64,000 bases of DNA from Tritrichomonas foetus (GCA_001839685.1 MLAK01000572.1:38981-102980); one strand, 5' to 3'. Shown: positions 1-10,410, counted from the first letter of the stretch. Notes: generated by a model from the sequence alone, not told the origin. Translations and numbers: made by a program.

Positions 1-2303
1 TCTGGTGATCTGGGCGGGAATAATTGTTTGGGAGAACGTGAAGCAAATGGAATTCGTTTCGGGGAAGGCTCTGGCGATGAAGATGAATTATCGGGACCAA
101 ATGTGGCTGTTGAAATTTCACTAAGTTTGGCTTGAACTTCAGTTGAAACATATTGTGGCTTAGCTTCAGCAGCCTTCTTTAAGCCTCTCTTTCCCTTCCT
201 TCTTCCTCTCCTTGGTCTCCTTCTTCCTTTCTTTGTTGGTTTTCCATCTGGGTTGGTATTATTTGCTTTTCTTCCCCTTCTTCCTCTTCTTCTTCCTGGT
301 TTTGTTGTTTCTTCTTGATTTTCAATATTTTGTTCTCTTGTTTGAACTTGCTCAACTTTTGGAGCTGGTTCTTCATTTATTTCTTCTTCTTCGTCTTCAT
401 CGTTAATGTTTTCGTTGTTTTCTATTTCTTCTTCTTCATTATCATATTCTTCTTCTTCTTCGTTGCGAATTTCTACATTTTCTTGATTATCTTCTTCTTC
501 TTCTTCAACTATAACATTCGAGTTTCTGATTTCAGTTCCAAAAGATGTTGCTGGCGGTGATTTTGGACTGAATGATGGTGAAAGTGGTGCAGAAGAAGAA
601 GAAGAAGAAGATGATGATGATGATGAACTAGAAATATGCTGCTTCTTTTGTGGAATTTCTCTTTTGTATGGTCTCAAAGGAGAAAATTCTTCTTCCTCTT
701 CTTCTTCTTCGCTTGCATTTGTTCCATTAGATGATGAAATCTTTCGATATTCGTCACCATCTGGTAAAAGAACAGCAGTTGCAGTAATTTGATACAACTT
801 TGGTGATGGTGATTTACTTGTTGGTTTCGCACTTGTTGGTGTAGAAACTTGAGCAGTTGCTTTATCATCTTCATCACTGGAGTCAGATGATGCATATCTG
901 TTATAATTTGGTGGAAGACTTGTTCGAACAACCGGTTGATCGGCAGATTGAATGAGTGGTTTCATAATTTTCGATTTTTTAGCTTTCTTTTCAGCCTTTT
1001 CTGGCTGCTTTGTTTGTTGTTTAATTGGTTGTTGAGTTTGTTGTTTAATTGGTTGTTGAGTTTGTTGTTGTGGTTTTGATTGTGACTTTGATGATTGTTT
1101 AGATTTTATTGAACTTGCTTTACTAACTGATGATGATTCAGATTGCTGAGTAGAAGAAGGAAATTTAAGTCCTCTTTCAATAAAATGATTTTCAGCTGGA
1201 ATTTCTGGTTTCCGTTGTTCAATTGACTTTTTAGAGCCGATACTTTTTTGAGAAATTGGTTCTGATTCGTCTTCTTCTTCGTATTCATAAACATATTCTT
1301 TGCTTGATTCACTTTTGTTAATTTCAGGTGAATCGCCAATATTGGCAACGATATTCTTTCCATCTTTATTAAAACTTAAATTGATGTTCAATAAAATATT
1401 TTGTGGTTTCTTAGGATTGCCTTGAGAATCTTCAGTTGAATCACCGTTATATATTAAAATTGGTTGTTTTATTTTAGTTTTGATTTGACTTTGCTGATCA
1501 ATATATTCACCTTTTAATGGGATTGGTGATCCAGATGTGTTGATTTCAACACCTTCCTTATGGTCTGGACTATTAGCGAAGTCATCTGAACTCAAGCGTG
1601 GAGATGATGATGATGATGAATCTTCATTGTCGCTGCTTTTCTTTGAAATCTTGTTTATCGGAGAAAGCTGATCATGTGGCATTTCAAACGACTGACTAAT
1701 TAAATCATAGCTTGCAGAATCTCCATGATCCGATGTTCGTTTCTTTTTAGATTTTGATGATTTTTTAACCTTACCATCATCTTGTTTTTCCTGTTCGACT
1801 TTTTGTTTGGCTGGCGGATTATCTTTTACTGCAGATGCCTTTGCCAAAATTTTATTGAAATGGGCCTTTGTTTCTTCGTTTAATAAGTGTGGAACTTTGC
1901 TCAGTAAAGCCTGAGCAAGTTTTGGATGATGATAGTGATGACGGTTTGTATTTTGCATGATATCAATAAGTTCGGCGAGTGGTTCTTTCTTATCTTTAAG
2001 AGCAACCATATTCAAAAGCGTAGCAGAATCTAGCTTGCGACTTGAGTTGGTTGGGTATTCATTCTTAAAACAATTCATTGTTAACGACATCCCGTTTCTT
2101 TCGAGGAATTTCATTGCTAATTCGGTAGCAATCATTCTGGCCTTGCTCCTGTGAGCTCCACCATCTGGAAGATCTTTGGATAAATTATTTTCGTGAATAA
2201 TCTTTGAAACTTCGGTTAAATACTTGGCTTCAAGGTGGTAAATCGTACCAGAACATAACTCATGCGCGAGTTGTTCACTTGAAGAGCCGCGTTGATGTTT
2301 CAT
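1..2303 (-). CDS. LisH-like low-complexity basic/acidic protein (partial, runs off left edge)
   Basis: The frame is open from an ATG at 2301-2303 to the window edge (at least 767 codons), so the C-terminus is missing. Residues about 40-75 (ARMIATELAMKFLERNG followed by MSLTMNCFKNE) look like a LisH dimerisation motif, found in centrosomal, basal-body and ubiquitin-ligase scaffold proteins. The rest is low complexity: Ser runs, Lys-rich blocks, a KQQTQQPI repeat encoded by a 24-bp tandem repeat near 1020-1070, Glu/Asp runs, an Arg-Gly-rich basic patch (GRRRPRRGR), then a Ser-Pro-rich stretch at the edge. The LisH call is by eye. Possible roles are FOP/centrosomal scaffold or chromatin-associated protein; no function can be assigned. 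Confidence 0.6.
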   Translation of the reverse strand, partial: MKHQRGSSSEQLAHELCSGTIYHLEAKYLTEVSKIIHENNLSKDLPDGGAHRSKARMIATELAMKFLERNGMSLTMNCFKNEYPTNSSRKLDSATLLNMVALKDKKEPLAELIDIMQNTNRHHYHHPKLAQALLSKVPHLLNEETKAHFNKILAKASAVKDNPPAKQKVEQEKQDDGKVKKSSKSKKKRTSDHGDSASYDLISQSFEMPHDQLSPINKISKKSSDNEDSSSSSSPRLSSDDFANSPDHKEGVEINTSGSPIPLKGEYIDQQSQIKTKIKQPILIYNGDSTEDSQGNPKKPQNILLNINLSFNKDGKNIVANIGDSPEINKSESSKEYVYEYEEEDESEPISQKSIGSKKSIEQRKPEIPAENHFIERGLKFPSSTQQSESSSVSKASSIKSKQSSKSQSKPQQQTQQPIKQQTQQPIKQQTKQPEKAEKKAKKSKIMKPLIQSADQPVVRTSLPPNYNRYASSDSSDEDDKATAQVSTPTSAKPTSKSPSPKLYQITATAVLLPDGDEYRKISSSNGTNASEEEEEEEEFSPLRPYKREIPQKKQHISSSSSSSSSSSSSSAPLSPSFSPKSPPATSFGTEIRNSNVIVEEEEEDNQENVEIRNEEEEEYDNEEEEIENNENINDEDEEEEINEEPAPKVEQVQTREQNIENQEETTKPGRRRGRRGRKANNTNPDGKPTKKGRRRPRRGRRKGKRGLKKAAEAKPQYVSTEVQAKLSEISTATFGPDNSSSSPEPSPKRIPFASRSPKQLFPPRSP

Positions 2304-2917
2304 AAAAATTTGTTGATAAGTTTAAGATTTCTGTCTAAACGTTCCTTTTTTCCACTTTTTCAATTCTATGAAACACATTATTTTAAATAACATAAACGTA
2401 TAAAAAGTGATCATATTGAGGATTTTCCAAACAGAGTTAATATTCTGTTTTTTCCAAAATAGGGAATTTACAATCGAAATATGTATTAAGAATACCATGT
2501 ATGTGGACCAAAAAATTTGTTTTCTGTCTATTTTCACAATTTTCATTGATTCAAATACAGATCGAGAATAATCATTTGATGTTGTCAGTTATCTGGATGT
2601 ATCTTATGTATATTGAAATGTATTGAACTTTTCATGAATATGAAAGAAATTTCTGATCAAAAGAAAAATCCAATTTTCATTTGTTCAAAATTGTTAATTT
2701 CATTTGTTTATTTTCTGTATTTAAAATTTATTCATAATAATAATGTTAATAGATACATCAACTCATAATTGTATATGGTTGTTTCAGAGATATTCAAAAA
2801 TAAATCCACCAATCAATTTGAAAGTTAATTCTGTCAATTTGAATGGAACACAACTTTTGAGGTTTCAAATTTAATTTAGAATAAAAATTTTTCGAAAAGT
2901 GTCATTTGCTAAAATAG
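2304..2917. other. AT-rich intergenic spacer
   Basis: About 610 bases between the divergent LisH-like gene and the next ORF. Very AT-rich with no ORF of coding character. I saw no GTATGT donor or ACTAAC-type acceptor that would supply a first exon for the ORF to the right. Confidence 0.5.
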
Positions 2918-3529
2918 ATCGAATTAACTATCGCCCAAGGTCTTGAACACCCACGTTCACAACAAACACAACAACAAACTAAATTCCTGTATCACTGTGA
3001 TCAATGTTCACAACAAAATCAACAGCAAACTAAACTCCTGTATCACTGTGATCAATTTTCACAACAAATTCCATTCAATGAAGCACCAAAGTATCAAATA
3101 TATGGAACGCCACCTTCGCCGCCAATGTTTGTGCAAACAAATCCTCCAAAACAAGATGACAGTTCTGTTAATATCTATTTGAATCTCCATCAAATTCACA
3201 GTGGCCGAACATCACGTCAATTGAAACAACCAATCAATCCAACAATATTGAATGAAATTTATTCGCATTTCAGCTCAGGCGTTACTATCCAAGAGTTGAA
3301 GAGCATCGCAATGGTTCTTTCTTCCCTAGTTTTGAATTTGCCATATCCGAACAGAGACGAAAAACGGAGTTTGACCGGTTTATTCCTTTATTTCCAGAAG
3401 AACTGGGATTTAATCAAGCCAGTCATTCATTTGGTCAAATTGAGAGATGAAAATCAATTTGTGATTGATGGAAGAAGAGAATTGTACGAAATGATGACCG
3501 GGAAAGCTATTTCAGAAAAGAATTCATAG
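2918..3529 (+). pseudogene. Gln-rich hypothetical ORF lacking an upstream start (5'-truncated gene, or CDS from ATG 3125)
   Basis: The frame is open from just after a TAG at 2915-2917 to the stop at 3527-3529, but the first ATG is at 3125, giving 134 residues. The 207 bases before that ATG read as plausible protein in the same frame (Gln-rich, then IYGTPPSPP), so coding probably once began further upstream. That part holds a 17-residue tandem duplication around YHCDQ. The C-terminal part (ELKSIAMVLSSLVLNLPYP, then NWDLIKPVIHLVKLRDENQF) looks like a folded helical domain I do not recognise. A transposon-like element starts 73 bases after the stop. It could be a gene fragment, a gene with an unseen first exon, or a short gene starting at 3125. 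Confidence 0.4.
2955..3070 (+). repeat. 51-bp tandem duplication inside ORF
   Basis: Units at 2955-3005 and 3006-3056 differ at only a few positions; a partial third unit runs to about 3070. The 51-bp period keeps the frame and gives 17-residue protein repeats. Confidence 0.75.
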
Positions 3530-4010
3530 AATTTATTTTAAACAAATCTAATTTATTCTTTTTATCTTTACTTTTTATTTTAATTCATCTTCCACATTAA
3601 GAAGATGTATACAAACTAAATAGTCTTAACGTACGAAATCACTAAAATGATCCTTATCATCAGTATTACTTAATACCATCAGTCAAAAATCAAAACCCAA
3701 ATAGCTAAAAGAATGACGAAAATTTCCCTTATCGCAAACTTCGCAAATGGCCGAATTCAAAAATATTTCGAAAATGATTCTGAAGAAGCTATTGTTTCAG
3801 TTTTCGGGTGAACAGCTTTCAGTCAATTGTTAAATCTATTTTTTATAGTTATGAGTCATATTTATTCATAGTTTTGAAATTTTGCAACAATTAAACCGAA
3901 AAAAGAGCGATTTTGGAGAAAGCATAAAAAAAAATTGTGAGAAGCTTTTTTTCCAAGAATCATAAAGATTATAATACTGCTTCCCATAATTCTATTTACA
4001 CTTCTTCTAT

Positions 4011-4030
4011 CGATTTTTAATTAAAAATCG
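4011..4030. repeat. Perfect 20-bp palindrome inside element copy 1
   Basis: The sequence cgatttttaattaaaaatcg equals its own reverse complement and is retained unchanged in copy 2 at 52342-52361. It may be a hairpin or protein-binding site within the element. Confidence 0.8.
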
Positions 4031-4132
4031 CGAAAATTTTGATAGTTTTAACTCAGTGATGTTGAATTAATTCAATTTCCATTTGACAAATAAGAATGTA
4101 TTGAAATCTTTTCTGTCATAAAATTTTAGTAT

Positions 4133-4393
4133 ATGAAGAAAATAGACTGGCAGTCCTCAACAGCACATTCTCAAGCAGGGATACAGATACAACGATTGAA
4201 AGACCAAATCAAGAAAAATGGAATCCAATATGTTTTTTTCCAGACTCAATGCCAAGTGAATTTTCTGATGACTCGCCATTTAGATGGCAAAACATTCATA
4301 ATCTTCTCATTGATGCCTAAATTTTTTTTATTTATATCAAAATTATTAATATTTTTTTTATACTTCATTTTTGTATTTTGGAAAACATTATAA
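4133..4393 (+). CDS. Element-encoded hypothetical ORF (86 aa, probably decayed)
   Basis: Starts MKKIDWQSSTAHSQAG and ends in a hydrophobic Phe/Leu/Ile-rich tail made of T-rich DNA. In the other element copy the frame differs by four substitutions, all non-synonymous (Q/R, N/T, G/S, I/V), and an indel changes the C-terminus. That pattern suggests no selection on the protein. It may be a remnant of a transposase or of a captured host gene; I recognise no domain. Confidence 0.3.
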   Translation: MKKIDWQSSTAHSQAGIQIQRLKDQIKKNGIQYVFFQTQCQVNFLMTRHLDGKTFIIFSLMPKFFLFISKLLIFFLYFIFVFWKTL

Positions 4394-4699
4394 TTTTCGA
4401 TGGAGGGTCATATGATAATAAAAAGCACGATTTATGATCAGAAATAATCAAGATATTAATGCTATAAAATCACTTTTTATCTCAATAATTCTCAGAAATT
4501 TCTGTTGGGTTTATTTTTTTCTCACAATTTTTTTTTTGGATTTGGTTTTCTCTGTATCTTGATTTTTAAATTATAATATTTATATATTATTAATAGGATT
4601 ACAATTAAATAATATTTAGATGACAATAATATCAACAATTATCCATTTAGATCTCTCAATGGTCTTCTACATCTAGAGCTAGTTAGTTTGTATACATCT

Positions 4700-5048
4700 G
4701 TCAGTTTTTTCTTTAAAAAAGCTAATCGATTGAATATGGGGGTCTCTCAAACATTTTTTCTATGAGTTTTCAGAATTATCTTAAATATTTCATCGTTTAT
4801 TTAAAAGTGTAAACCCTTAATCAGAATCGGGAACTTCGAATATGATTTGAAGAACAATTTATTTAATGAATCTCCTAAACTCATTCCAAAATTGTAATGT
4901 TTTCCCGAAATTCATGATGAATAATCCATAACTTGACTCAAAAAGATCATTTAGTTGAAGATGGTAGCTGACCAGTTAAATATTGAAAAATGGCAAAAGT
5001 GTCTTTCAGTGAAAATCACTTTAAATAGAAAAATAAAAAGACGTTAAG
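4700..5048. other. AT-rich intergenic spacer
   Basis: About 350 bases between the element and the HYLS1-like gene. Nothing else recognised. TCACTTTAAAT about 30 bases before the downstream ATG faintly resembles a trichomonad initiator. Confidence 0.4.
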
Positions 5049-5714
5049 ATGTCCAACAATTTTGGAATGAGTCAAGAAGATCTGAAGGAACAGCTACGTC
5101 AAGCTGGATATGGGAATGTTCCAACCAATATCATTCAAGAGTTTTCCCAGTTTCTCCAAAATGAATCTGAGAACTCTCATATCGAAAAAGTAAATAACAA
5201 TCAACCTCCAATCGCGTTTAAACGAAAAAAGCCAAAGAAAAGGAAGACTACCAAAAAAAAGAAGGTAGTCAAATCACATCAAATGTCATTACCAGCAAAT
5301 TTTGAAGGCGAAGAAGATATCTGGGTGACTAAAATTCAACAACTTCAACATAAAGCGAATGCCATTGATCTTCAATTGCAAGCATGCTGTGAAATATGTG
5401 CAGATGATGCACGCTATTCTGCAGCCCCGCTATATTTCTTCAATTATGAAAATTTCAGAGATCCATACCCGAAAATTAAAAAATGTAATGGAGGACATGG
5501 ATATATTCTACCACCCAATTGGAGATGCAGCAGACACCGATATCCTATTTATAAAAATGAAGTATATAGTCGTCCGCCAGAATTCATCCATGAGTTGCGT
5601 GCTTCCGAAAGAAAACCACGTCCATATGTTCCTGGTGTTGAACAACGAAACTATGATATGCGATTCAGAATCAAAGAGAAAATGATGTACAGTCATCCTG
5701 ACTATCATGTATAA
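5049..5714 (+). CDS. HYLS1-like basal-body/centriole protein
   Basis: A 221-residue protein from an ATG at 5049. Residues 8-38 (EDLKEQLRQAGYGNVP, then an amphipathic helix ending SQFLQNE) resemble the N-terminal helical motif of HYLS1. A Lys/Arg-rich linker follows (about 58-76). The C-terminus (RKPRPYVPGVEQRNYDMRFR and the following IKEKMMY) resembles the C-terminal HYLS1 box, a basic segment with a Pro-Tyr-x-Pro core and a later R-x-R. HYLS1 is a conserved centriolar protein needed for cilium formation, which fits a flagellate with four or more basal bodies. Two Cys (CCEICADDA) lie mid-protein. Assignment is by motif recognition only; a generic basic flagellar protein is the alternative. 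Confidence 0.5.
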   Translation: MSNNFGMSQEDLKEQLRQAGYGNVPTNIIQEFSQFLQNESENSHIEKVNNNQPPIAFKRKKPKKRKTTKKKKVVKSHQMSLPANFEGEEDIWVTKIQQLQHKANAIDLQLQACCEICADDARYSAAPLYFFNYENFRDPYPKIKKCNGGHGYILPPNWRCSRHRYPIYKNEVYSRPPEFIHELRASERKPRPYVPGVEQRNYDMRFRIKEKMMYSHPDYHV

Positions 5715-5966
5715 AGAAATTCTTTTTGTTTCTTATATAAAATATTTTAAAAAGTGAAAACTACTTGATATTTTTTTCAATGAGTCATTCACTCCTTTTG
5801 ATAATCTGTAACTTCATAAAAGCATAAGCAAAATAAAATAATCTTTCCTTTTGTATTATATAAAAACGAATAGCACAATAAAAAGTGTGAGACAATAAAA
5901 CAAGGTAGAATATTGATAGAGCTTTTATTACAGATAGATTATTTTACAAACACCTTAATCTCGTCT

Positions 5967-7004
5967 TTATGTATATTTGTGAGTATTATTGTTAATAGGT
6001 AGATGTGACGAATCAGATGAGGTGTCTTGTGAATGATATTCGCTATCCTTCGGTGAATCTTCATCAACTTCAACATTTACTTTCTCACTACTATTTGTAC
6101 TATTGTTGTTTGATTCAAAAGCTTGTGCATCAGCAATTGAATCAAATGATGGATTACTTTTGCCCAATTCTATAATTTTATTTCTCTTTTTCACAATCAT
6201 GAAGTATACACATATAACGAAAAGTATTAATTGTTCAATAATTGTAACACCAACTGGTAAAATAGTTGTCCAATCTTCGCCTTGTCCAAAGAACATAAAT
6301 GCAAAATTAATCATAGTTCCAAATAATAGAATTCCTAAAGTAACTAACGAATATGATCCTCGATCTTTTAAGGAACAAGTTGTGAACATTTGTGGAAGAT
6401 ATTGAATAGCGAAACAACAAGCTGACAAAACACTACAAACTTGTGCAAACTTTCGCATTGCTTTGCTTTGAAATCCAATTTGTGTACCAATAAGCATATA
6501 AACAGCAAAAACAATCATTTCGATCAGAATTGAAATTCCATAAAAAAATCGAGAGAAAAATTTTTCTCGTTGAATTGATTTTGTTCCTCTTTTTAGTCTT
6601 GGTTCTTGATCAATAAAAATGAAATTGAGAACATAAACAAATTTATATGTATACCAATCCATGGCCATGTTGCAAACTGTTAAAAATGTTGAAAGTACCT
6701 TTAAATTGTGATGTGGGTCACCTGTTTTTCTCATAAAGAGTCCTGCGAAATCTGATGCATGAAGTGCAATAATATTAAAGAAAACAAGTCCTTGTCCAAG
6801 ATTTGTAATGAAAATCATGAATGGATTAATTCCGTAATTCGATCGAGATATTAAAATTGCCGCATTTTGTGGTTGATATGAAATAAGTGTACCAATGAAA
6901 ATAAAGCATCCGCATATTGTCCAAACAAGATCGTATTCACCAAAACAAGGTGTGTAATCAATAAAACCACTCATCGAATATTGGAAGCCATTCTTTGAAT
7001 CCAT
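5967..7004 (-). CDS. PQ-loop repeat membrane protein (cystinosin/PQLC-like)
   Basis: 345 residues from the ATG at 7002-7004; the frame extends 18 codons upstream but without an ATG. It has about seven hydrophobic segments and two Pro-Gln motifs: ISYQPQNAAI around residue 45 and AIQYLPQMFTT around residue 204, each at the end of a helix, as in the PQ-loop/MtN3 clan. Members of this clan export amino acids or cystine from lysosomes or act in sorting. A cytosolic loop about 133-150 is basic (RLKRGTKSIQREK), and the C-terminal 70 residues are a soluble Ser/Asn/Asp-rich tail. Substrate unknown. It is transcribed divergently from the coiled-coil gene, with a 1.4 kb spacer between them. Confidence 0.75.
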   Translation of the reverse strand: MDSKNGFQYSMSGFIDYTPCFGEYDLVWTICGCFIFIGTLISYQPQNAAILISRSNYGINPFMIFITNLGQGLVFFNIIALHASDFAGLFMRKTGDPHHNLKVLSTFLTVCNMAMDWYTYKFVYVLNFIFIDQEPRLKRGTKSIQREKFFSRFFYGISILIEMIVFAVYMLIGTQIGFQSKAMRKFAQVCSVLSACCFAIQYLPQMFTTCSLKDRGSYSLVTLGILLFGTMINFAFMFFGQGEDWTTILPVGVTIIEQLILFVICVYFMIVKKRNKIIELGKSNPSFDSIADAQAFESNNNSTNSSEKVNVEVDEDSPKDSEYHSQDTSSDSSHLPINNNTHKYT

Positions 7005-8445
7005 TTTGTTTTCCAATTGAAGTCGATTGCAAAATTCAATTGTATGAACATCATTCAAAAAAAATCATTTTGAAAATATTGTGTACTTTCTGTGGATCGG
7101 AATTATGAAAAAACATATAGAAATTTCCTAGTATTGTAAACTTGCTTGGTCAATTAAAGTTAGGAAATATCCGATTAGATTTTCTGAATAAAGTGATTGA
7201 AATATTCAATTACGTTTTGTTTTTGAATATCCTAATTTTGACGCTCGAAAACTTATTGAATTAATTAATATTTTTTTGTGTTGGAAAATATTGAATAATT
7301 CAAATATCTATTTTGAAAGTCGGCTAAAAATTGATCGTAATTGAATTTAATTCTTGATGTGCGGATCAGAAAAATCGCCCCAATGACTTATCTCGAAATT
7401 TCCCAATGAAAAGATTCTCGTATAAAAGTTCGTTTTAGAAATTTCCTCCAAAAACTAGAGAAATTTCAAATGATTTATCTGATTGGAGAAAGAGAATAAC
7501 GAATTAAAAAAAACTCCTTTTATAACCTAATGATGGCATACATAAGATGAAAAAACTGTTGGGTGAGTGTTTAGAGATCAATCACTCGGCACGATTATGA
7601 TTATAAATACAAAAAGATTTCGATAGGATGTTAATTAGAAACTTAAGAATTTTGAAATAAGAAAAGAAAAATATTAGACAATTAATAAAGTCCTAATTGT
7701 TATTAATAATCAGATTATGGACATTAAGAAAAAATGTCCAAATTTCCCCTCAATTTGTGATGAAATGTCATAGTATAACCACAAATTGTTGAAAGTTATC
7801 TTGTTATAAGTTTCTATTCAATATGTACAGAAATCATTTCTATAATAACAATGGCGTTTGTTTGAAAGTGATGATAATCTAAATAAATTGAATTTCAAAA
7901 TCAGAAAAAGGAAAAATAGTGTTAATTGAGTATTATATTCTTTATTAATCGAGATAAATCCAATATAAAAATGGCACCAAACAGTTGTGCTCAGAAATCA
8001 TTAACATTATTTTATACAGTGATTGTACATATAAAAAGTCCAATTCTTTTAATAAATTTCATATATAACTTAATTTCATATATTTATGCAAATGTTGAAA
8101 CCAATAAACTGTGGGATCAGTCATAAATGAAAACCAAGAAAAATTTATTCAAAAAAAACTACGATATCAATTTTTTCTTTCAAATATAAAATGCCAAATC
8201 ATATGAAATCAAATTTCTCTCGAAGATTAAGGATATATTTTTTATTTACTTTCTTTCTTTATCTTTGCACACATATCATGGTGATTCACCAACTTATCTT
8301 AATTTTTATCTATCGTAGAGTTTCTCCTTCTTCATAAAAGTATGACCATATAAACATTGAAAATTGCATTATTCATTTATGTCGGGAATGGCCATTTAAT
8401 TAGGGAAAAAGTTGTCATCCTCTCAAAAAAATACGTTATTGCAAA
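7005..8445. other. Long AT-rich divergent spacer
   Basis: About 1.4 kb between two divergent genes. A short frame at 7926-8126 lacks an ATG at its start and is AT-driven, so I do not call it. No repeat or RNA gene recognised. Confidence 0.5.
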
Positions 8446-10257
8446 ATGTCTGATTTAGCAACTCTTATTGGAAACAGTGATTTATTTCAAGTCGAAGTTG
8501 AGCTGCGTCCAATCGCCCAAATTATTTCCCTTCTAAATGACAATTCGAAAAAATTAGATCGTCGAGTTTCTATGTTAGAAAATGAAATTAAATTATTCGT
8601 TCGCCAAAATGACTACGACAAAGCTTATCAAGCATTAGTTGATCGAATAGCACTAACTGAAGATCGAATGGCACAAATGTCATCCAGGTTTGCTGCCTTG
8701 TCAGGAGATGTCAAAACCCTCGAATCGAAATTGAATTTGACAATAGATGAAAGAGTCAATGATATTTTAATATCAACAAATATGAAAATTCAACATGCCG
8801 TTGGCGGAGTCGACGCCCAAGTGCAAATGTTAGGTGGTCAAATGAAACAAATGAAAGAACAGCTCGATTCGATTACAGCCAATAAAAAAGTTGATTTGAA
8901 TGTGTTAATGGCAACTGTAAAGCAAAATTCATCAGATATCGCCAAAATTAAAAATCGGATGAATGATGATCGTCAAATGATAAATGAGAAGATACAAAAA
9001 TCACGTAGCACAAGTTTAGATAAACTGGATGCAATCGATACAAGTGTTCTAAATATGAAAATAGAAGATAATGAATCTTTATTAAAACAAGTTAATCAAC
9101 AAAAAGCTGTTTTATTGGATGTTGTTGAAGAATTGAATAAAATCAAAGAAAAATTAGAAATGGAAAAAATGAAAGTTCCAGAAATTCAAGAAACACAGAA
9201 AATTGTTGAAGATAGAAAACTAAATGTTGGCAATGGGAATTTAAATACAGTTGCTTTAGAAACAGAACTTTCAAAACTTGAAAATGATTTCGAAAGTCAT
9301 CAAGATAAAGTTGTTGCTGCTATGAATGCTATTCAATTTGAACTTCAACAAATTCGTGATCATGGTGAAGGCTTGGCAGGATTACCTCCACTGAATTTAG
9401 CGAATGTTGTTCCTAGTTTCTTTAATAATCCATCATTCACTTGGTCAAGAAACGATGATTCTGCTGAAGAAGATTTCGAAAGTAATCAATCTAGCCTGAA
9501 TTCAATCAGATCTGGAAAACATCATACTAGACCATCTATTGCCATGATATCGAGAAATCTAAAACGTAGTAGTGATGCACTGGATGCTATTTCAAGTAAT
9601 GCCTCAAGCGAATGTCAAACGCCAATTACTCAGAATCGTTCAAAAGTTGGATTTGGAATTCCAAAAAGAGAATCTGAACCAATAGTTGTTACTGAAAAAG
9701 TTGATGTGGATGAAATAATTAGTAAAATAAAGAATGAACTTGATATTCAAGGCATGAAAGACACATTTAAACAAATTAAAAATGAACATACACAAGCAAT
9801 GAGTACAATAGAGAGAAAAATTGAAAGGGAATATGTTGAAAGACTTTTTGATAAATTCCGTGTTATTATTCATGGATTAAATGATAGAATTAAAGAACTT
9901 GCTTCATTAAATAATGACTGTGCAACAAGACAAGATATGCAACTTGTTGTTCAGTTCCTTAAAAACATGCCAAAAGAATCAAGACCAGGAACAGCAGTTA
10001 AAAAAGGACCCTCTTGTCTTTTCTGCAACAGACCTAAAACTTCCATTGCGGGAGAAATATCACCGAGAACAGCTGCCATGGCCGGATCTCCTCCTGTTAG
10101 AAGTGTTGCGAATGAAGGATCCAGCTGTGAATTTATATATGGTGATGGGCAAGCTTACAGAAGAGATGAAAATTTCCAATCCTTCCCTCATTTTGACTTT
10201 TTGCCTCCACTTCCAGGAAAGACTACATCAAATTCAGTTTCTCCAAAGAAAGCTTAA
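8446..10257 (+). CDS. Coiled-coil protein with DUF4795/QRICH2-like C-terminus
   Basis: 603 residues, mostly heptad-rich helix (residues 25-300 and 415-500), with a Ser-rich linker at about 345-400. Near the C-terminus (residues 520-530) is GPSCLFCNRPKTS, a CxxC followed by Arg-Pro, after which come YGDGQAYRRDEN and a Pro-rich tail ending FDFLPPLPG. The CLxC-x-RP signature after a long coiled coil is like DUF4795 proteins such as QRICH2, a sperm-flagellum protein. That would fit the axonemal neighbours (CFAP70, SHIPPO). The family link rests on the short CxxC motif and overall layout. Coding begins at the ATG at 8446, giving MSDLATLIGNSDLFQ. Confidence 0.55.
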   Translation: MSDLATLIGNSDLFQVEVELRPIAQIISLLNDNSKKLDRRVSMLENEIKLFVRQNDYDKAYQALVDRIALTEDRMAQMSSRFAALSGDVKTLESKLNLTIDERVNDILISTNMKIQHAVGGVDAQVQMLGGQMKQMKEQLDSITANKKVDLNVLMATVKQNSSDIAKIKNRMNDDRQMINEKIQKSRSTSLDKLDAIDTSVLNMKIEDNESLLKQVNQQKAVLLDVVEELNKIKEKLEMEKMKVPEIQETQKIVEDRKLNVGNGNLNTVALETELSKLENDFESHQDKVVAAMNAIQFELQQIRDHGEGLAGLPPLNLANVVPSFFNNPSFTWSRNDDSAEEDFESNQSSLNSIRSGKHHTRPSIAMISRNLKRSSDALDAISSNASSECQTPITQNRSKVGFGIPKRESEPIVVTEKVDVDEIISKIKNELDIQGMKDTFKQIKNEHTQAMSTIERKIEREYVERLFDKFRVIIHGLNDRIKELASLNNDCATRQDMQLVVQFLKNMPKESRPGTAVKKGPSCLFCNRPKTSIAGEISPRTAAMAGSPPVRSVANEGSSCEFIYGDGQAYRRDENFQSFPHFDFLPPLPGKTTSNSVSPKKA

Positions 10258-10410
10258 ATTTTTGTTTGTCACGAATGAATAACTATATGTGTATATTTCC
10301 ATTTATATTTTACATGTATGCTTATTGTTTATTAAAAAAACTATTCAATAATTATTCATATGTTTAATAATTTCCTTTTTATCCCTATTATTATTCAATT
10401 CATTGCTATG

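Larger units (their letters stand above)
3603..4699 (+). mobile_element. 1.1-kb transposon-like element with terminal inverted repeats, copy 1
   Basis: This 1097-bp segment is about 98% identical to 51934-53028. It begins AGATGTATACAAACTAA and ends with the reverse complement of that 17-mer; the inverted repeat reaches about 21 bp with one mismatch. The only ORF that stands out encodes 86 residues (4133-4393). A second short frame, 33 codons, lies at 3713-3811. Neither resembles a transposase I know, so the element is probably non-autonomous. A perfect 20-bp palindrome sits at 4011-4030. The 8 bases on each side (cattaaga and gtcagttt) do not match, so no target duplication is left at this copy. 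The left end lies 73 bases beyond the preceding ORF stop. Confidence 0.8.

Noticed and set aside
212..560. Phe/Leu-rich plus-strand frames resembling membrane proteins
   Set aside because: They are the antisense of Glu/Lys-rich codons of the LisH-like gene, so the hydrophobic pattern is an artefact.
2943..3182. Alternative frame over the 51-bp duplication
   Set aside because: Overlaps the better frame, lacks an ATG start and shows no coding character.
7926..8126. 66-codon frame in the long divergent spacer
   Set aside because: No ATG at its start and AT-driven composition (Ile/Asn/Tyr/Lys); no homologous pattern.
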